A stretch of 49,970 nt of DNA from Thermoplasmata archaeon (lineage in GTDB: Archaea > Thermoplasmatota > Thermoplasmata > Lutacidiplasmatales > UBA184): the NCBI GenBank assembly GCA_021798415.1, contig JAJZGO010000004.1, positions 1-49,970 of the forward strand. The letters are read 5' to 3'. Position 1 is the stretch's first letter; every line of letters begins with the position of its first letter. Shown in pieces: positions 1 through 7,211 of the stretch. Below the pieces are notes generated by a model. It did no database searches, was not told the origin of the DNA, and worked only from the letters and a program-made list of their open reading frames with translations. The translations under genes were made by a program, and so were the position numbers.

Positions 1-49
1 CCCGCGCGCCCGGCCGCGGCCGCCGCGCGTCCCAGGGAGGCGAAGGTCC

Positions 50-622
50 GTGGGCACCAAAGGGGACGCTGAGCGCCCGACGGTCACGCACGCCGTCCGC
101 TACATCGGCGAGCGGGTCACCGCCGCGCTCGAGCGGGTCGACCCGAAGGCCATCGGACGCGCCGTCGACCTTCTCGCTCGCGCCCCGCAGATCTTCGTCT
201 ACGGCGCGGGACGCAGCGGCATCATCGGCCGTGCGTTCGCGATGCGGCTCGTCCAGGCGGGCCTGCGCGCGTACGTCATCGGGGAAAGCGTCACTCCGAT
301 CGTCCGGCGGGGCGACACCGTCTTCCTGCTCTCGGGCCAGGGCGAGAGCTACTCGTCGATGCAGACCGCCAACATCGTGCGGCGCGAGGGCGCCGACCTC
401 ATCGTCCTCACGGCCCGCCCGGGGTCGAAGATCGCCCACACCGCGACCGTCCTCCTCACGATCGAGTTCGCCGAGGACCGCGACCGCCCCCGCTACGCTC
501 CGCTCGGAACGCTGTTCGAGTCGGCGAGCCTGCGGCTCACCGACAGCCTCGTGGCCGAACTTCTGCGGACGCGAGGCGAGACCGAGGATTCGATGCGACG
601 GCGCCACGCGATCATGGTCTAG
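50..622 (+). CDS. hxlB: 6-phospho-3-hexuloisomerase (SIS-domain sugar isomerase)
   Basis: A 190-aa single SIS-domain protein. Family members interconvert 3-hexulose 6-phosphate and fructose 6-phosphate; in archaea lacking the oxidative pentose phosphate pathway this ribulose monophosphate route usually supplies pentoses. The sugar-phosphate motif GAGRSG is at residues 52-57, followed by the family-typical FAMRL, and a second SIS loop SGQGES is at 95-100. Length matches the family (about 180-200 aa). The GTG start has a GGGAGG Shine-Dalgarno-like stretch about ten bases upstream. The partner hexulose-6-phosphate synthase (hxlA) is not in the window and may lie upstream of base 1. The assignment rests on motif recognition; other SIS isomerases are possible but fit less well. 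Confidence 0.88.
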   Translation: MGTKGDAERPTVTHAVRYIGERVTAALERVDPKAIGRAVDLLARAPQIFVYGAGRSGIIGRAFAMRLVQAGLRAYVIGESVTPIVRRGDTVFLLSGQGESYSSMQTANIVRREGADLIVLTARPGSKIAHTATVLLTIEFAEDRDRPRYAPLGTLFESASLRLTDSLVAELLRTRGETEDSMRRRHAIMV

Positions 623-641
623 CGGCCGGCCGCGCGCCAAA

Positions 642-648
642 GCTTAAG
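642..648 (+). promoter_or_regulatory. TATA-like box for arginine decarboxylase gene
   Basis: GCTTAAG lies 24-30 bp before the GTG at 672, the spacing expected for a leaderless archaeal transcript. The box overlaps an AAGGAG sequence that could be mistaken for a Shine-Dalgarno site, but it is too far from the start to act as one. Confidence 0.5.
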
Positions 649-671
649 GAGCGGCCACCTTCCCGGCCGAC

Positions 672-1172
672 GTGTCCGCCAAGGGCGCTGCGGTCTCTCG
701 CACCCTCGTACCGGTCCCGTCTCGGTTCTTCGTCACGAGCGGGAAGGGGATCAACAAGACGAGCGAGCTCAACGCGTTCGACCTCGCGCTGCTTCAGGCC
801 GGCATCGGGGAGCAGAACCTCGTGAGCGTCTCTTCGGTCCTGCCGATCGGGATCCGCCAGATCGACCGGGAGACGATCCCCCGAGGGGCCATCACGCACT
901 GCGTCCTCTCGCGCCACGCGGGCGGCGAGGGCGAGGTGATCAGCGCGGGGATCTCCTACGGCTTCCGCACCGATGGCCAGGGCGGCTACGTGGCCGAAGG
1001 CCATCTCCACGGCACGCAGAAGTCCCTCAAGGAGTTCCTCAAGTGGCGGATGGAGGAGATCGCCCACTTCCGCGGCGTCGAGCTGCGACGCATCCACTAC
1101 CGGACCGAGGAGCTCTCGATCCCGATGGACCACTACGGGGTCTGCATCGCCGCGTGCGTCTTCCTGCCCTAG
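672..1172 (+). CDS. pdaD: Pyruvoyl-dependent arginine decarboxylase
   Basis: A 166-aa proenzyme of the PvlArgDC family, which converts arginine to agmatine for polyamine synthesis (and for agmatidine modification of tRNA in archaea). The self-cleavage site is visible as VSVSSVLP at residues 51-58: cleavage between the two serines would give a small beta chain and an alpha chain capped by a pyruvoyl group. The N-terminal SGKGINKTSELNAFD and C-terminal GVCIAACVF segments are typical. The start is a GTG that fits the upstream TTAA box. It stands alone between hxlB and a convergent gene pair. Length agrees with characterised archaeal enzymes (about 160 aa). Confidence 0.93.
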   Translation: MSAKGAAVSRTLVPVPSRFFVTSGKGINKTSELNAFDLALLQAGIGEQNLVSVSSVLPIGIRQIDRETIPRGAITHCVLSRHAGGEGEVISAGISYGFRTDGQGGYVAEGHLHGTQKSLKEFLKWRMEEIAHFRGVELRRIHYRTEELSIPMDHYGVCIAACVFLP

Positions 1173-1192
1173 GCCCCCGGGCGGCCGCGCGG

Positions 1193-1528
1193 CTAGAGCA
1201 GCTTTCGGAAGAGCAGCTTGTCCTCGAGCCGGCCGTCGATCGCGAGCTTGCGCGTCACGAGGGCCTTCATCGGGCCGATCTCCTTGCGCACGAGGCCGTG
1301 GAACGTCGCGACGTCCGTCGTGATCGTGACGTCGGCCTGCGGGGCGGGGCCCGAGCGCAGGTTCGCGAGCCGGCCCCCCGCGAGGTCGACCGCGTAGGTC
1401 CCCGCGTCGGTGAGCCGGATCTCGATCGTCCGCGCGAGGCCGGCGAGCTCCTCCGCCGACGCGGGGGTCCGCTCGGCGTGGCGGTTGAACCGCTCGACGA
1501 GCCCGGCGAGGGTCTCCTCCACCGTCAT
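1193..1528 (-). CDS. SCP2 sterol-binding-domain protein
   Basis: A 111-aa protein consisting of one SCP2-like lipid-binding domain. The pattern of a helical N-terminus, then IEIRLTDAGTYAVDL, then PQADVTITTDVATFHGL and the C-terminal LAIDGRLEDKLLFRKL is the usual SCP2 layout, where the domain forms a hydrophobic pocket for lipids or acyl-CoA. Its ATG overlaps the TGA of rnhB in an ATGA arrangement, so the two are probably co-transcribed and translationally coupled. The ligand cannot be told from the sequence; in archaea such small SCP2 proteins are mostly uncharacterised. Confidence 0.75.
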   Translation of the reverse strand: MTVEETLAGLVERFNRHAERTPASAEELAGLARTIEIRLTDAGTYAVDLAGGRLANLRSGPAPQADVTITTDVATFHGLVRKEIGPMKALVTRKLAIDGRLEDKLLFRKLL

Positions 1529-2212
1529 GGAACGAACGCGTCCAGCGTCCGAGCCGGTCGGGCGGGCTTAACCCTTTGCACCGTCGCCCACGAACCGCGC
1601 ATCCACGGAGGGACGGGGCCGCCGTCGGCGAGCGCGCGCCGGGCGAAGTCGATCGTCCGCCGGTCGGACGGGTAGCCGCTCCCGATCGACGCGTCGAGGG
1701 AGCGCGCGAGCCGCGCGATCGCCCGGTCGCGACGGACCTTCGCGACGATCGACGCGGCCCCGACGACCGGGTCGTCGCGGTCGGCGTGGTGCCGGGCGAC
1801 GACCCGCACGTGGCCGCCGGACCGCTCGGCGACCGACCGGCCGAACCGCGCCGCGTCGACGTCGCACGCGTCGACGTACGCCACGTCGGGCCTCAGCGCG
1901 CGGACGAGCCGGGCGAACGCCTCGGCCTCGAGTTCGTTGAGGCGACCGCGCTCGACGTAGCGGTCGATCGTCTTCGGCGCGATCGCGACCGAGCGACGCT
2001 CGCCGACGGACGCGAGACGGCGGTAGACCGTCGACCGGGCCCCGGGAGAGAGGGCTTTCGAGTCCCGCGCGCCGGCCCCCACGAGCGTCGGGATGCGGTC
2101 GTCGCGCACGAGGAACGCACCGACGACGAGAGGGCCGAGGAGGCTTCCCCGCCCCGCCTCGTCGATCCCGAGGACCCGAGCGCCCGTCGTACCGCTCCCC
2201 GGTGCCGGACAC
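1525..2212 (-). CDS. rnhB: Ribonuclease HII, with apparent frameshift at the N-terminus
   Basis: RNase HII cuts the RNA strand of RNA-DNA hybrids and excises single ribonucleotides. The ORF track begins at GTG 2109 and lacks the catalytic N-terminus, but the same frame reads VLGIDEAGRGSLLGPLVVGAF just upstream, with the active-site Asp-Glu and Gly-Arg-Gly. Further motifs are SKALS, a catalytic Asp in YVDACDVDA, and DPVVGAASIVAKVRRD. No ATG, GTG or TTG exists in this frame between the motif and the upstream TAA. A GTG at 2212 in the next frame would join it if the GGGG run (plus-strand 2197-2200) lost one base, giving 228 aa, a normal archaeal length. I annotate the full span and flag an assembly error, a real frameshift or a non-canonical start. 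It is followed by the SCP2 gene with ATGA overlap. Confidence 0.8.
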
Positions 2213-2221
2213 GCGTCAAGG

Positions 2222-2229
2222 AGTTAAGC
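2222..2229 (+). promoter_or_regulatory. TATA-like box upstream of KDG-aldolase-like gene
   Basis: GTTAAGCC, with TTAA 24-27 bp before the ATG at 2251, fits a leaderless plus-strand transcript. It lies in the divergent gap with rnhB; on the minus strand it would place a transcription start inside the GGGG region near 2200, so it could also drive rnhB. Confidence 0.45.
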
Positions 2230-2250
2230 CGTCGCGGCGCTGGGCCGACC

Positions 2251-3150
2251 ATGGCGCTCGACGGACTCATCGTACCGATCCCGACCCTCTTCGCCGATGA
2301 CGGCGGCCTCGACACCGGGCGCAACGCGAAATTCGCGCGCAACCTCTCGGACGCGAAGGTCGACCACCTCTTCCTCCTCGGCTCGCTCGGCGAGTTCCCG
2401 TCGGTGGACGACGACGAGCGTACCCGCCTCGTCGACGTCGTCGTCGAGAGCGCGACGGGGAAGACGGACGTCTGGGTCGGGGTGGGCGCGCCCTCGACCC
2501 GGCGGGCGGTCGCCTACGCGGAGGAGGCGGAGGCGGCGGGCGCCGCCGCGGTCGTCGCCGTCCCACCGTACTACCTCCATCCGTCCCTGCCGGCCGTCGC
2601 GAGCTACTACCGTACGATCCGCGCCGCCGTGACCGTGCCGCTCCTGGCGTACAACATCCCGTCCCTCGTCGGCTACCCGCTGCCGGCCGACCGCGTGCAC
2701 GCCCTGGCCGCGGACGGGACGCTCGCCGGCGTCAAGGACACTTAGGGCTCGCTGGCGAGCGTCGAGGGGTTCCTGCGCGGGGCTCCGTCCGGCTTCGCCG
2801 TGTTTCCGGGGGACGACGTGCTCGCGAGCGCCGCGATCGCCCGGGGCGCACGGGGCGCGGTGATGGGGATCGCCAACGTCGTGCCGAAGCTGTGCGTCGA
2901 GCTCGTCACCGCCGCACGGGCCTCCGACCGCGCCCGCAGCGAGGAGCTCCAGTCGCTCGTGGACGCGCTCGTCGACGTCTCGAGGAGCGCGCCGTTCCCG
3001 TCCGCCGACAAGTTCCTCGCCGCCGAGCTCCGGGACGCGGAGGTCGGGTATCGGGCCCCGTACGACCCGCTCACGCCCGAGGAGCGCGAGGGGGTGCGGG
3101 AGCGCCTCGCCCCGCTCCGGCCGCGCCTCGCGCCGTTCCTCGGGCGGTGA
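2251..3150 (+). pseudogene. 2-keto-3-deoxygluconate aldolase-like (DapA family), interrupted by in-frame TAG
   Basis: A dihydrodipicolinate synthase/KDG aldolase family TIM barrel of about 299 codons. Residues 1-164 carry GSLGEF (44-49), the YNIP tyrosine (Y134) and the Schiff-base lysine K162 in GVKDT. The next codon, 2743-2745, is TAG; the same frame then continues with family-like sequence (GSLASVEGFLRG, VFPGDD, GAVMGIANV) to a TGA at 3150. A serine (KDTSGS) is expected at the stop, and TCG, a common Ser codon here, differs from TAG by one base. Glucose dehydrogenase starts 3 bp downstream, so the pair would form a non-phosphorylative or semi-phosphorylative Entner-Doudoroff module. Whether the gene is broken, misread or read through cannot be decided here. 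Confidence 0.8.
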
Positions 3151-3153
3151 ACC

Positions 3154-4275
3154 GTGCGCGCGGTCGTCGTTCGACCCCCGGCCGCGGGCGTCGCCCTCGA
3201 GGACGTTCCCTCTCCCGCGCTTTCCGCCGGGGCCGTGCGGGTCTCGGTCATCGAGTGCGGCGTCTGCGGGACCGACCACGACATCGTGGGCGGGCGGTAC
3301 GGACGGCCGCCGGCGGGCTCGGAGTTCCTGATCCTCGGCCACGAAAACCTTGGGGAGGTGGCGGAGGTCGGCGCAGGGGTCGACGGGTTCGCCGCCGGCG
3401 ACCTCGTGGTCGCGACGGTGCGGCGAGGCTGCGGCCGGTGCCGGTTCTGCCGGTCGAACCGGTCGGACTTCTGCGAGACGGGCGGCTTCACCGAGCGGGG
3501 TATCGGTGGGGCCCACGGATACATGGCGGAGGAGTACGTCGACGTTCCCGCCTACCTCGTGAAGGTCCCGCCCGCGCTGCGCCGGGTCGCGGTCCTCCTC
3601 GAGCCGCTCAGCGTGGTCGAGAAGGCGGTCTTCCAGGGTCAGCGCGTGCTCGATCGGAAGGAGCCGACCCCGGGCGAGCCGAAGACGGGAACGCCGACCG
3701 CCCTCGTCGCCGGGACCGGGGCGATCGGAATGCTCGCCGCGCTCCTCCTGCGGGTCCGGGGCTACGAGGTCGTGGGGGTCGACCGTCACGGCGACGACAC
3801 GCCCGCCGCGAAGACGCTCGCCCGCGCCGGAGCGACGCACGCGAACGTGCTCGCGGGGTTCGACGCGCTCGGCGGGCGCCGGTTCGACCTCGTGGTCGAG
3901 GCGACCGGGTCGGCCACGCTCGACTTCGCGCTCGTCGACCGGCTGGGGCCGAACGGCGTCCTCGTCCTCACGGGCATCCCGGACGCCGACTCCCCGCCGA
4001 CGCCGGTCCCCGGCGGCGCGCTCCTCCGGGACGTCGTGCTCGGCAACCAGGCGATCGTGGGCTCCGTCAACGCGAATCGCACGTACTTCGAGGCCGGCCT
4101 GCGCGACCTCACTGTCTTCGAGGAGCGGTGGCCGGGGGCGGTCGACGCCCTGGTCTCGGGCCGCCGGCCGCTCGAAGAGTTCCGGGACGTCCTTGCGGGC
4201 CACCCCGGCGGAACGATCAAGACGGTCCTCACCGTGCGGCCCGGGGGCGCGGCGGGGACCGCGCCGGATGGGTAG
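3154..4275 (+). CDS. gdh: Glucose 1-dehydrogenase, medium-chain (Zn) dehydrogenase family
   Basis: A 373-aa NAD(P)-dependent sugar dehydrogenase of the archaeal glucose dehydrogenase type (Sulfolobus/Thermoplasma). It would oxidise glucose (or galactose) to the lactone as the first Entner-Doudoroff step. The catalytic zinc region is ECGVCGTDHDIVGGRYG, with GHENLG (H63, E64). The structural zinc cysteines are C93, C96, C99 and C107 in RGCGRCRFC...DFC. The Rossmann motif GTGAIGML is in the middle, and the family-typical GSVNANRTYFEAGLRDL is near the C-terminus. The GTG start lies 3 bp after the aldolase-like gene, implying one transcript. The last ten residues (Gly/Ala/Pro rich) look like a run-on tail. 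Confidence 0.9.
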   Translation: MRAVVVRPPAAGVALEDVPSPALSAGAVRVSVIECGVCGTDHDIVGGRYGRPPAGSEFLILGHENLGEVAEVGAGVDGFAAGDLVVATVRRGCGRCRFCRSNRSDFCETGGFTERGIGGAHGYMAEEYVDVPAYLVKVPPALRRVAVLLEPLSVVEKAVFQGQRVLDRKEPTPGEPKTGTPTALVAGTGAIGMLAALLLRVRGYEVVGVDRHGDDTPAAKTLARAGATHANVLAGFDALGGRRFDLVVEATGSATLDFALVDRLGPNGVLVLTGIPDADSPPTPVPGGALLRDVVLGNQAIVGSVNANRTYFEAGLRDLTVFEERWPGAVDALVSGRRPLEEFRDVLAGHPGGTIKTVLTVRPGGAAGTAPDG

Positions 4276-4582
4276 AAACCCTCCGTCCGCTCTTCGGCTC
4301 CCGAGCCTCTTCTGGAGCGGCCGGGCCATTACCCCGAGTTCGCGCAGTCCGCACCGTGTTGGCCGTCGTCCCTCGGGCCGCAGCGTTTCCGTCCGCCCCG
4401 CCGACCGGAGCGCCGCGTCGGGGCGAAAGTGTGGGCCCACGGCCTCCGCCGGTTCGCGGAGGGGAGGCGGATCGCACCACGCCCCCGGACGACGGCGCTC
4501 CTCCGGGGGATTCCGCAGACCCGACGCGCCCTAAAGGTCAAATACGCGACTCCGCTCGAACCGCTCCTCGCTGGGAGGATCG
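4276..4582. other. Gene-free segment with four consecutive hairpins, then the S8e promoter
   Basis: No credible ORF, tRNA, SRP RNA or RNase P RNA motif was found here. Four perfect inverted repeats follow one another: CCGCTC 4287-4292 with GAGCGG 4315-4320 (enclosing GGCT/AGCC), CGCCCCG 4394-4400 with CGGGGCG 4419-4425, CCTCCGC 4443-4449 with GCGGAGG 4456-4462, and CCCCCGGA 4482-4489 with TCCGGGGG 4502-4509. A/T-rich AAATAC at 4540-4545 and GGGAGG at 4573-4578 belong to the downstream S8e gene. The segment could be a structured RNA or a read-out zone after gdh; high GC makes chance hairpins common. Confidence 0.5.
4573..4578 (+). promoter_or_regulatory. Shine-Dalgarno site for S8e
   Basis: GGGAGG ends 4 bases before the ATG at 4583. 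With the A/T box at 4540-4545 this indicates a leadered transcript, in contrast to many single genes of the window. Confidence 0.6.
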
Positions 4583-4978
4583 ATGGGGATCTGGCAGGGA
4601 TTGTCCCGACGCAAACGCACCGGGGGCCGGCTCCGGCCGATCCGCAAGAAGAGACGGTTCGAGATCGCCCCGGAGCTCCAGCACGCGACCGTCGGCCCGG
4701 GGACCGTCAAGCGCTACCGGGGCCGCGGACTCAACTCGAAGCTGAGGATCCTCACGACCCAGTCGATCAACGTCTTCGACCCCGCCACGAAGAAGATGCA
4801 GAAGGCGACGATCGTCACGGTCCGGGAGAACCCGGCGAACCCGAACTACGTCCAACGCAACATCATCACGAAGGGTGCGATCCTCGAGACGGACGTCGGA
4901 TTGGTCCAGGTACGCTCCCGCCCGGGCCAGGACGGGGTCCTGAACGGGGTTCGCGTCCCGCCGCGCGCCACGGCGTGA
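4583..4978 (+). CDS. rps8e: 30S ribosomal protein S8e
   Basis: A 131-aa small-subunit protein shared by archaea and eukaryotes. The N-terminus MGIWQGLSRRKRTGGRLRP is the S8e signature, and the middle NPANPNYVQRNIITKGAILET and closing GQDGVLNGV are family hallmarks. Archaeal S8e lacks the long eukaryotic extension, as here. It is first of a three-gene plus-strand set with SRP19 (13 bp later) and a GPN GTPase. A good Shine-Dalgarno sequence sets the start. Confidence 0.97.
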   Translation: MGIWQGLSRRKRTGGRLRPIRKKRRFEIAPELQHATVGPGTVKRYRGRGLNSKLRILTTQSINVFDPATKKMQKATIVTVRENPANPNYVQRNIITKGAILETDVGLVQVRSRPGQDGVLNGVRVPPRATA

Positions 4979-4991
4979 GGCGTCCCGGCGG

Positions 4992-5291
4992 ATGCCCGAG
5001 CACTTCTACGTCTACCCGGCGTACCTCGCCCAGGGTCGCTCGCGCGCCCAGGGACGCCGCCGTCCCTCGGGCGAGGGGGTCCCCGACGTCACGGTCGCCG
5101 AGATCGCGGAAGCGGCCCGACGGCTCGGCTACCGCGTCGAGGTCGAGGCCGAGAAGTCGTACCCCCGGGACCCGACGACGCTCGTCGGGCGGGTCAAGGT
5201 GACGAAGCGCGCGGGAAGCTCGAAGGCCGGGTTCCTCAAGCTCGTGGCCGCGGAGGTCCGTCGCCATCGGGGACCCGGGGGACGGCCCTAG
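4992..5291 (+). CDS. srp19: Signal recognition particle 19 kDa protein
   Basis: A 99-aa protein that binds SRP RNA and promotes SRP54 assembly for co-translational targeting to the membrane. Recognised from the N-terminal FYVYPAYLAQGRSRAQGRR block, the DVTVAEIAEAARRLGYRVEVEAEKSYPR helix-strand region and the KVTKRAGSSKAGFLKLVA segment. The usual length is 90-110 aa. It lies 13 bp after S8e and 1 bp before the GPN GTPase, so it is surely co-transcribed. The SRP RNA itself was looked for nearby and not seen. Confidence 0.93.
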   Translation: MPEHFYVYPAYLAQGRSRAQGRRRPSGEGVPDVTVAEIAEAARRLGYRVEVEAEKSYPRDPTTLVGRVKVTKRAGSSKAGFLKLVAAEVRRHRGPGGRP

Positions 5292-5292
5292 C

Positions 5293-6084
5293 ATGGAGGA
5301 GCCCGGGACCGTCTACTTCACCGGCACGGCCGGCGCGGGGAAGACGACGCTCGTGCGCGCGTTCGCCGACTGGATGAAGAGCGCCGGGTACGACGCGACG
5401 GTCATCAACCTCGACCCGGGCAGCGAAGCGGACGGCACCGGGTTCGACATCGACATCCGAGAGTGGGTCCGCCTCTCCGACCTCCAGGAGGAGTACAACC
5501 TCGGGCCGAACGGCGCCCAGGTCGCGGCCGCCGACATGATCGCCCTCAAGATCTTCGAAGTGCGGCAGGCGATCCAGGAGCTCAAGTCGGACTACGTGCT
5601 CGTCGACACGCCCGGCCAGATCGAGCTCTTCGCCTTCCGCGAGGCGTCGAAGGCGATCGTCGACGCGCTCAGCGGCGACCGGTCGGTGATCGCCTTCCTC
5701 TTCGACCCCGCGCTCGCACGAACGCCGGGAGGTTTCGTCTCGCTCCTCATGCTCAGCTCGACCCTCGAGTTCCGCTTCCGTTTGCCGATGGTGAACCTGC
5801 TCGCGAAATCGGACGTCCTCACGCCCGAACAGCTCGCCGAGGTGACCTCCTGGTCCGACGAACCCGGGGCGCTCTACGAGGCGGTCACGCGCGACGCGCC
5901 GACCCCCGACGTCCAGCTATCGACCGAGCTCTTCCGGGCCATCGAGACGATGGGCCCGCTCGGCGGGGTGCTGCCGACCTCGGCCAAGGAGAACCTCGGC
6001 CTCGAGGCGCTCTACCAGGCGTGCCAGCGGGTCTTCGCCGGCGGCGAGGACCTCGAGCCGTCGCACGCCCCGTCGACCGACTGA
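5293..6084 (+). CDS. GPN-loop GTPase
   Basis: A 263-aa P-loop protein of the GPN family (archaeal PAB0955 type; eukaryotic Gpn1-3 act in RNA polymerase II assembly, while the archaeal role is unproven). Visible motifs are the P-loop GTAGAGKT (11-18), DPGSEADG in switch I, the diagnostic Gly-Pro-Asn at 71-73 in LGPNGAQ, DTPGQIELF as G3 and NLLAKSD as G4. The GPN loop completes the active site of the partner monomer in the homodimer. The start follows the SRP19 stop by one base and the gene closes the S8e-SRP19 operon. The C-terminal 15 residues are likely disordered. Confidence 0.93.
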   Translation: MEEPGTVYFTGTAGAGKTTLVRAFADWMKSAGYDATVINLDPGSEADGTGFDIDIREWVRLSDLQEEYNLGPNGAQVAAADMIALKIFEVRQAIQELKSDYVLVDTPGQIELFAFREASKAIVDALSGDRSVIAFLFDPALARTPGGFVSLLMLSSTLEFRFRLPMVNLLAKSDVLTPEQLAEVTSWSDEPGALYEAVTRDAPTPDVQLSTELFRAIETMGPLGGVLPTSAKENLGLEALYQACQRVFAGGEDLEPSHAPSTD

Positions 6085-6115
6085 GGCCGACCGGCTCCGG
6101 GCGACCGTCGGCGCG

Positions 6116-6418
6116 TTACTCGTCGGTGAAGAAGAGGCCCATGCCCGCGGAGGCGCTCTCCTCTTCGTCCTTGAACCGTCGGTAGAGCGGTTCGGCCTCG
6201 GCGCTCGCAAGGCGGGTGCCGACGGCGTCGAGGAGCCCTTCGGCGCGCTTCACCGCGTCGGCCGAACCTTCGATGAGCACGTACGTGCGGTCGCCCGGGC
6301 CGCCGAGGGCCCCCGCGTCCCGGACCTTCTGGCTCTGTCGGGAGACGACGTCGTCCCGGAGCGCTGCGTCGAGCTCGGTCCGCCTCGCGGACGGAACGGA
6401 GTAGATCGTCCACGCCAT
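6116..6418 (-). CDS. Small conserved-looking hypothetical protein
   Basis: A 100-aa protein I do not recognise. It begins MAWTIYSVPSARRTEL and has a central YVLIEGSADAVKRAEGLLDAVG stretch, a strand-helix pattern reminiscent of KH- or ferredoxin-like alpha/beta folds that I cannot assign firmly. The C-terminus is acidic (FKDEEESA) and ends LFFTDE. I chose the ATG at 6418 over the longer track ORF because a TATATA-like box sits 24-28 bp upstream, as for a leaderless message, and the extra residues of the long ORF are antisense to the neighbouring TraB gene. It is divergent from that gene. Confidence 0.65.
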   Translation of the reverse strand: MAWTIYSVPSARRTELDAALRDDVVSRQSQKVRDAGALGGPGDRTYVLIEGSADAVKRAEGLLDAVGTRLASAEAEPLYRRFKDEEESASAGMGLFFTDE

Positions 6419-6441
6419 GCGCCCGGCCGACCCGGCTCGCC

Positions 6442-6446
6442 TATAT
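6442..6446. promoter_or_regulatory. TATA box between divergent genes
   Basis: TATAT is 24-28 bp from the minus-strand start at 6418 and 49-53 bp from the plus-strand start at 6495. No other A/T-rich box lies in the 76-bp gap, so one near-symmetric element may serve both genes. Confidence 0.5.
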
Positions 6447-6494
6447 GGGGTTGTTCGAAGGGGACGGACGGGCGGACGGGGGGTTCCGGGAGCG

Positions 6495-7211
6495 ATGTAC
6501 GCGCGGTCGACCGAGTCCCCGATACTGCTCATCGGCGCCGCGCACGTGGTGGACCTCGCCCGACCGCTTCGCGAGCTCCTGAACGAACGGACGCTCGACG
6601 GGATCGCGGTCGAGCTCGACGCGGAACGCGCGGACGCGCTCCTCGCCCCCGAGGGTCGCCGCTCCCGGGGCGGCGACGGGCCCCTCTTCGTACGCCTGTG
6701 GAGCCTCTTGCAGCGCCGCCTCGGCGCCGAGATCGGTGGGGGAGTCCCGGGCGCGGAGATGAAGGCGGCGGCCCTCGTGGCGCGGGAGCGGTCCCTTCCG
6801 CTCTTCCTGATCGACGACCCGATCCGGTCGACGCTCGTCCAGCTGGTGCGGGCGATGCCGTTCAAGGAGCGCGTGCTCCTCCTCGCGAGCGCCGTGGTCG
6901 GTCTCTTCCTCCCGGCACGGGTCGTCGAGCGGGCGATGGACCGCTACGTCGACGCGCCGGACGACTACACCGCGGAGCTGAGGCAGGTGAGCCCGACGCT
7001 CGCCCGCGTCCTGATCGACGACCGCAACGAGCACATGGCGGACCGCCTCGCCGAGCTGCGGCACCGGGGGTACGGGCGGATCGCGGTCGTGGTCGGCGAC
7101 GCGCACCTCTCGGGGCTCCGCACCGCGCTCGGACGACGGGGGATCCCGACCGAGTCGGTCCCGTTCCGCGACCTGAGGGCGGCTAAAGGACCCGGACCGA
7201 GCTCTTCGTGA
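6495..7211 (+). CDS. TraB/PrgY-family protein
   Basis: A 238-aa member of the TraB family (PrgY/GumN-like; some members inhibit peptide pheromones or are proposed metalloproteases; archaeal function unknown). Family features are the N-terminal LIGAAHVVDL, ELDAERADALL, GAEMKAAALVARERSLPLFLIDD, the late DDRNEHMADRLAELRHRGYGRIAVVVGDAHLSG and a short hydrophobic stretch LLLASAVVGLFLPARVV in the middle. I took ATG 6495 rather than 6417 because the family motif begins about 14 residues later and the TATA box lies between the two candidates. The last 29 bp overlap the 3' end of the convergent Mrp gene. Confidence 0.8.
   Translation: MYARSTESPILLIGAAHVVDLARPLRELLNERTLDGIAVELDAERADALLAPEGRRSRGGDGPLFVRLWSLLQRRLGAEIGGGVPGAEMKAAALVARERSLPLFLIDDPIRSTLVQLVRAMPFKERVLLLASAVVGLFLPARVVERAMDRYVDAPDDYTAELRQVSPTLARVLIDDRNEHMADRLAELRHRGYGRIAVVVGDAHLSGLRTALGRRGIPTESVPFRDLRAAKGPGPSSS

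Noticed and set aside
2743-2745. TAG in the KDG-aldolase-like gene as a pyrrolysine codon
   Set aside because: TAG is used as the ordinary stop of many genes here (hxlB, pdaD, gdh, SRP19, mrp, moaD, OFOR subunits, UDG, EF-2, SBDS and others), which is unlike a genome that routinely decodes TAG; a Ser TCG is also the natural residue at that site.
2224-4440. 738-aa minus-strand ORF
   Set aside because: It is antisense to the aldolase and glucose dehydrogenase genes, consists of Arg/Asp/Gly-rich low-information sequence and arises from stop scarcity in GC-rich DNA.
4276-4582. SRP RNA or tRNA in the hairpin-rich gap near SRP19
   Set aside because: I could not find the SRP helix 8 loop sequences (GGAAG/AGCAG type) or a tRNA T-arm with matching acceptor stems on either strand.
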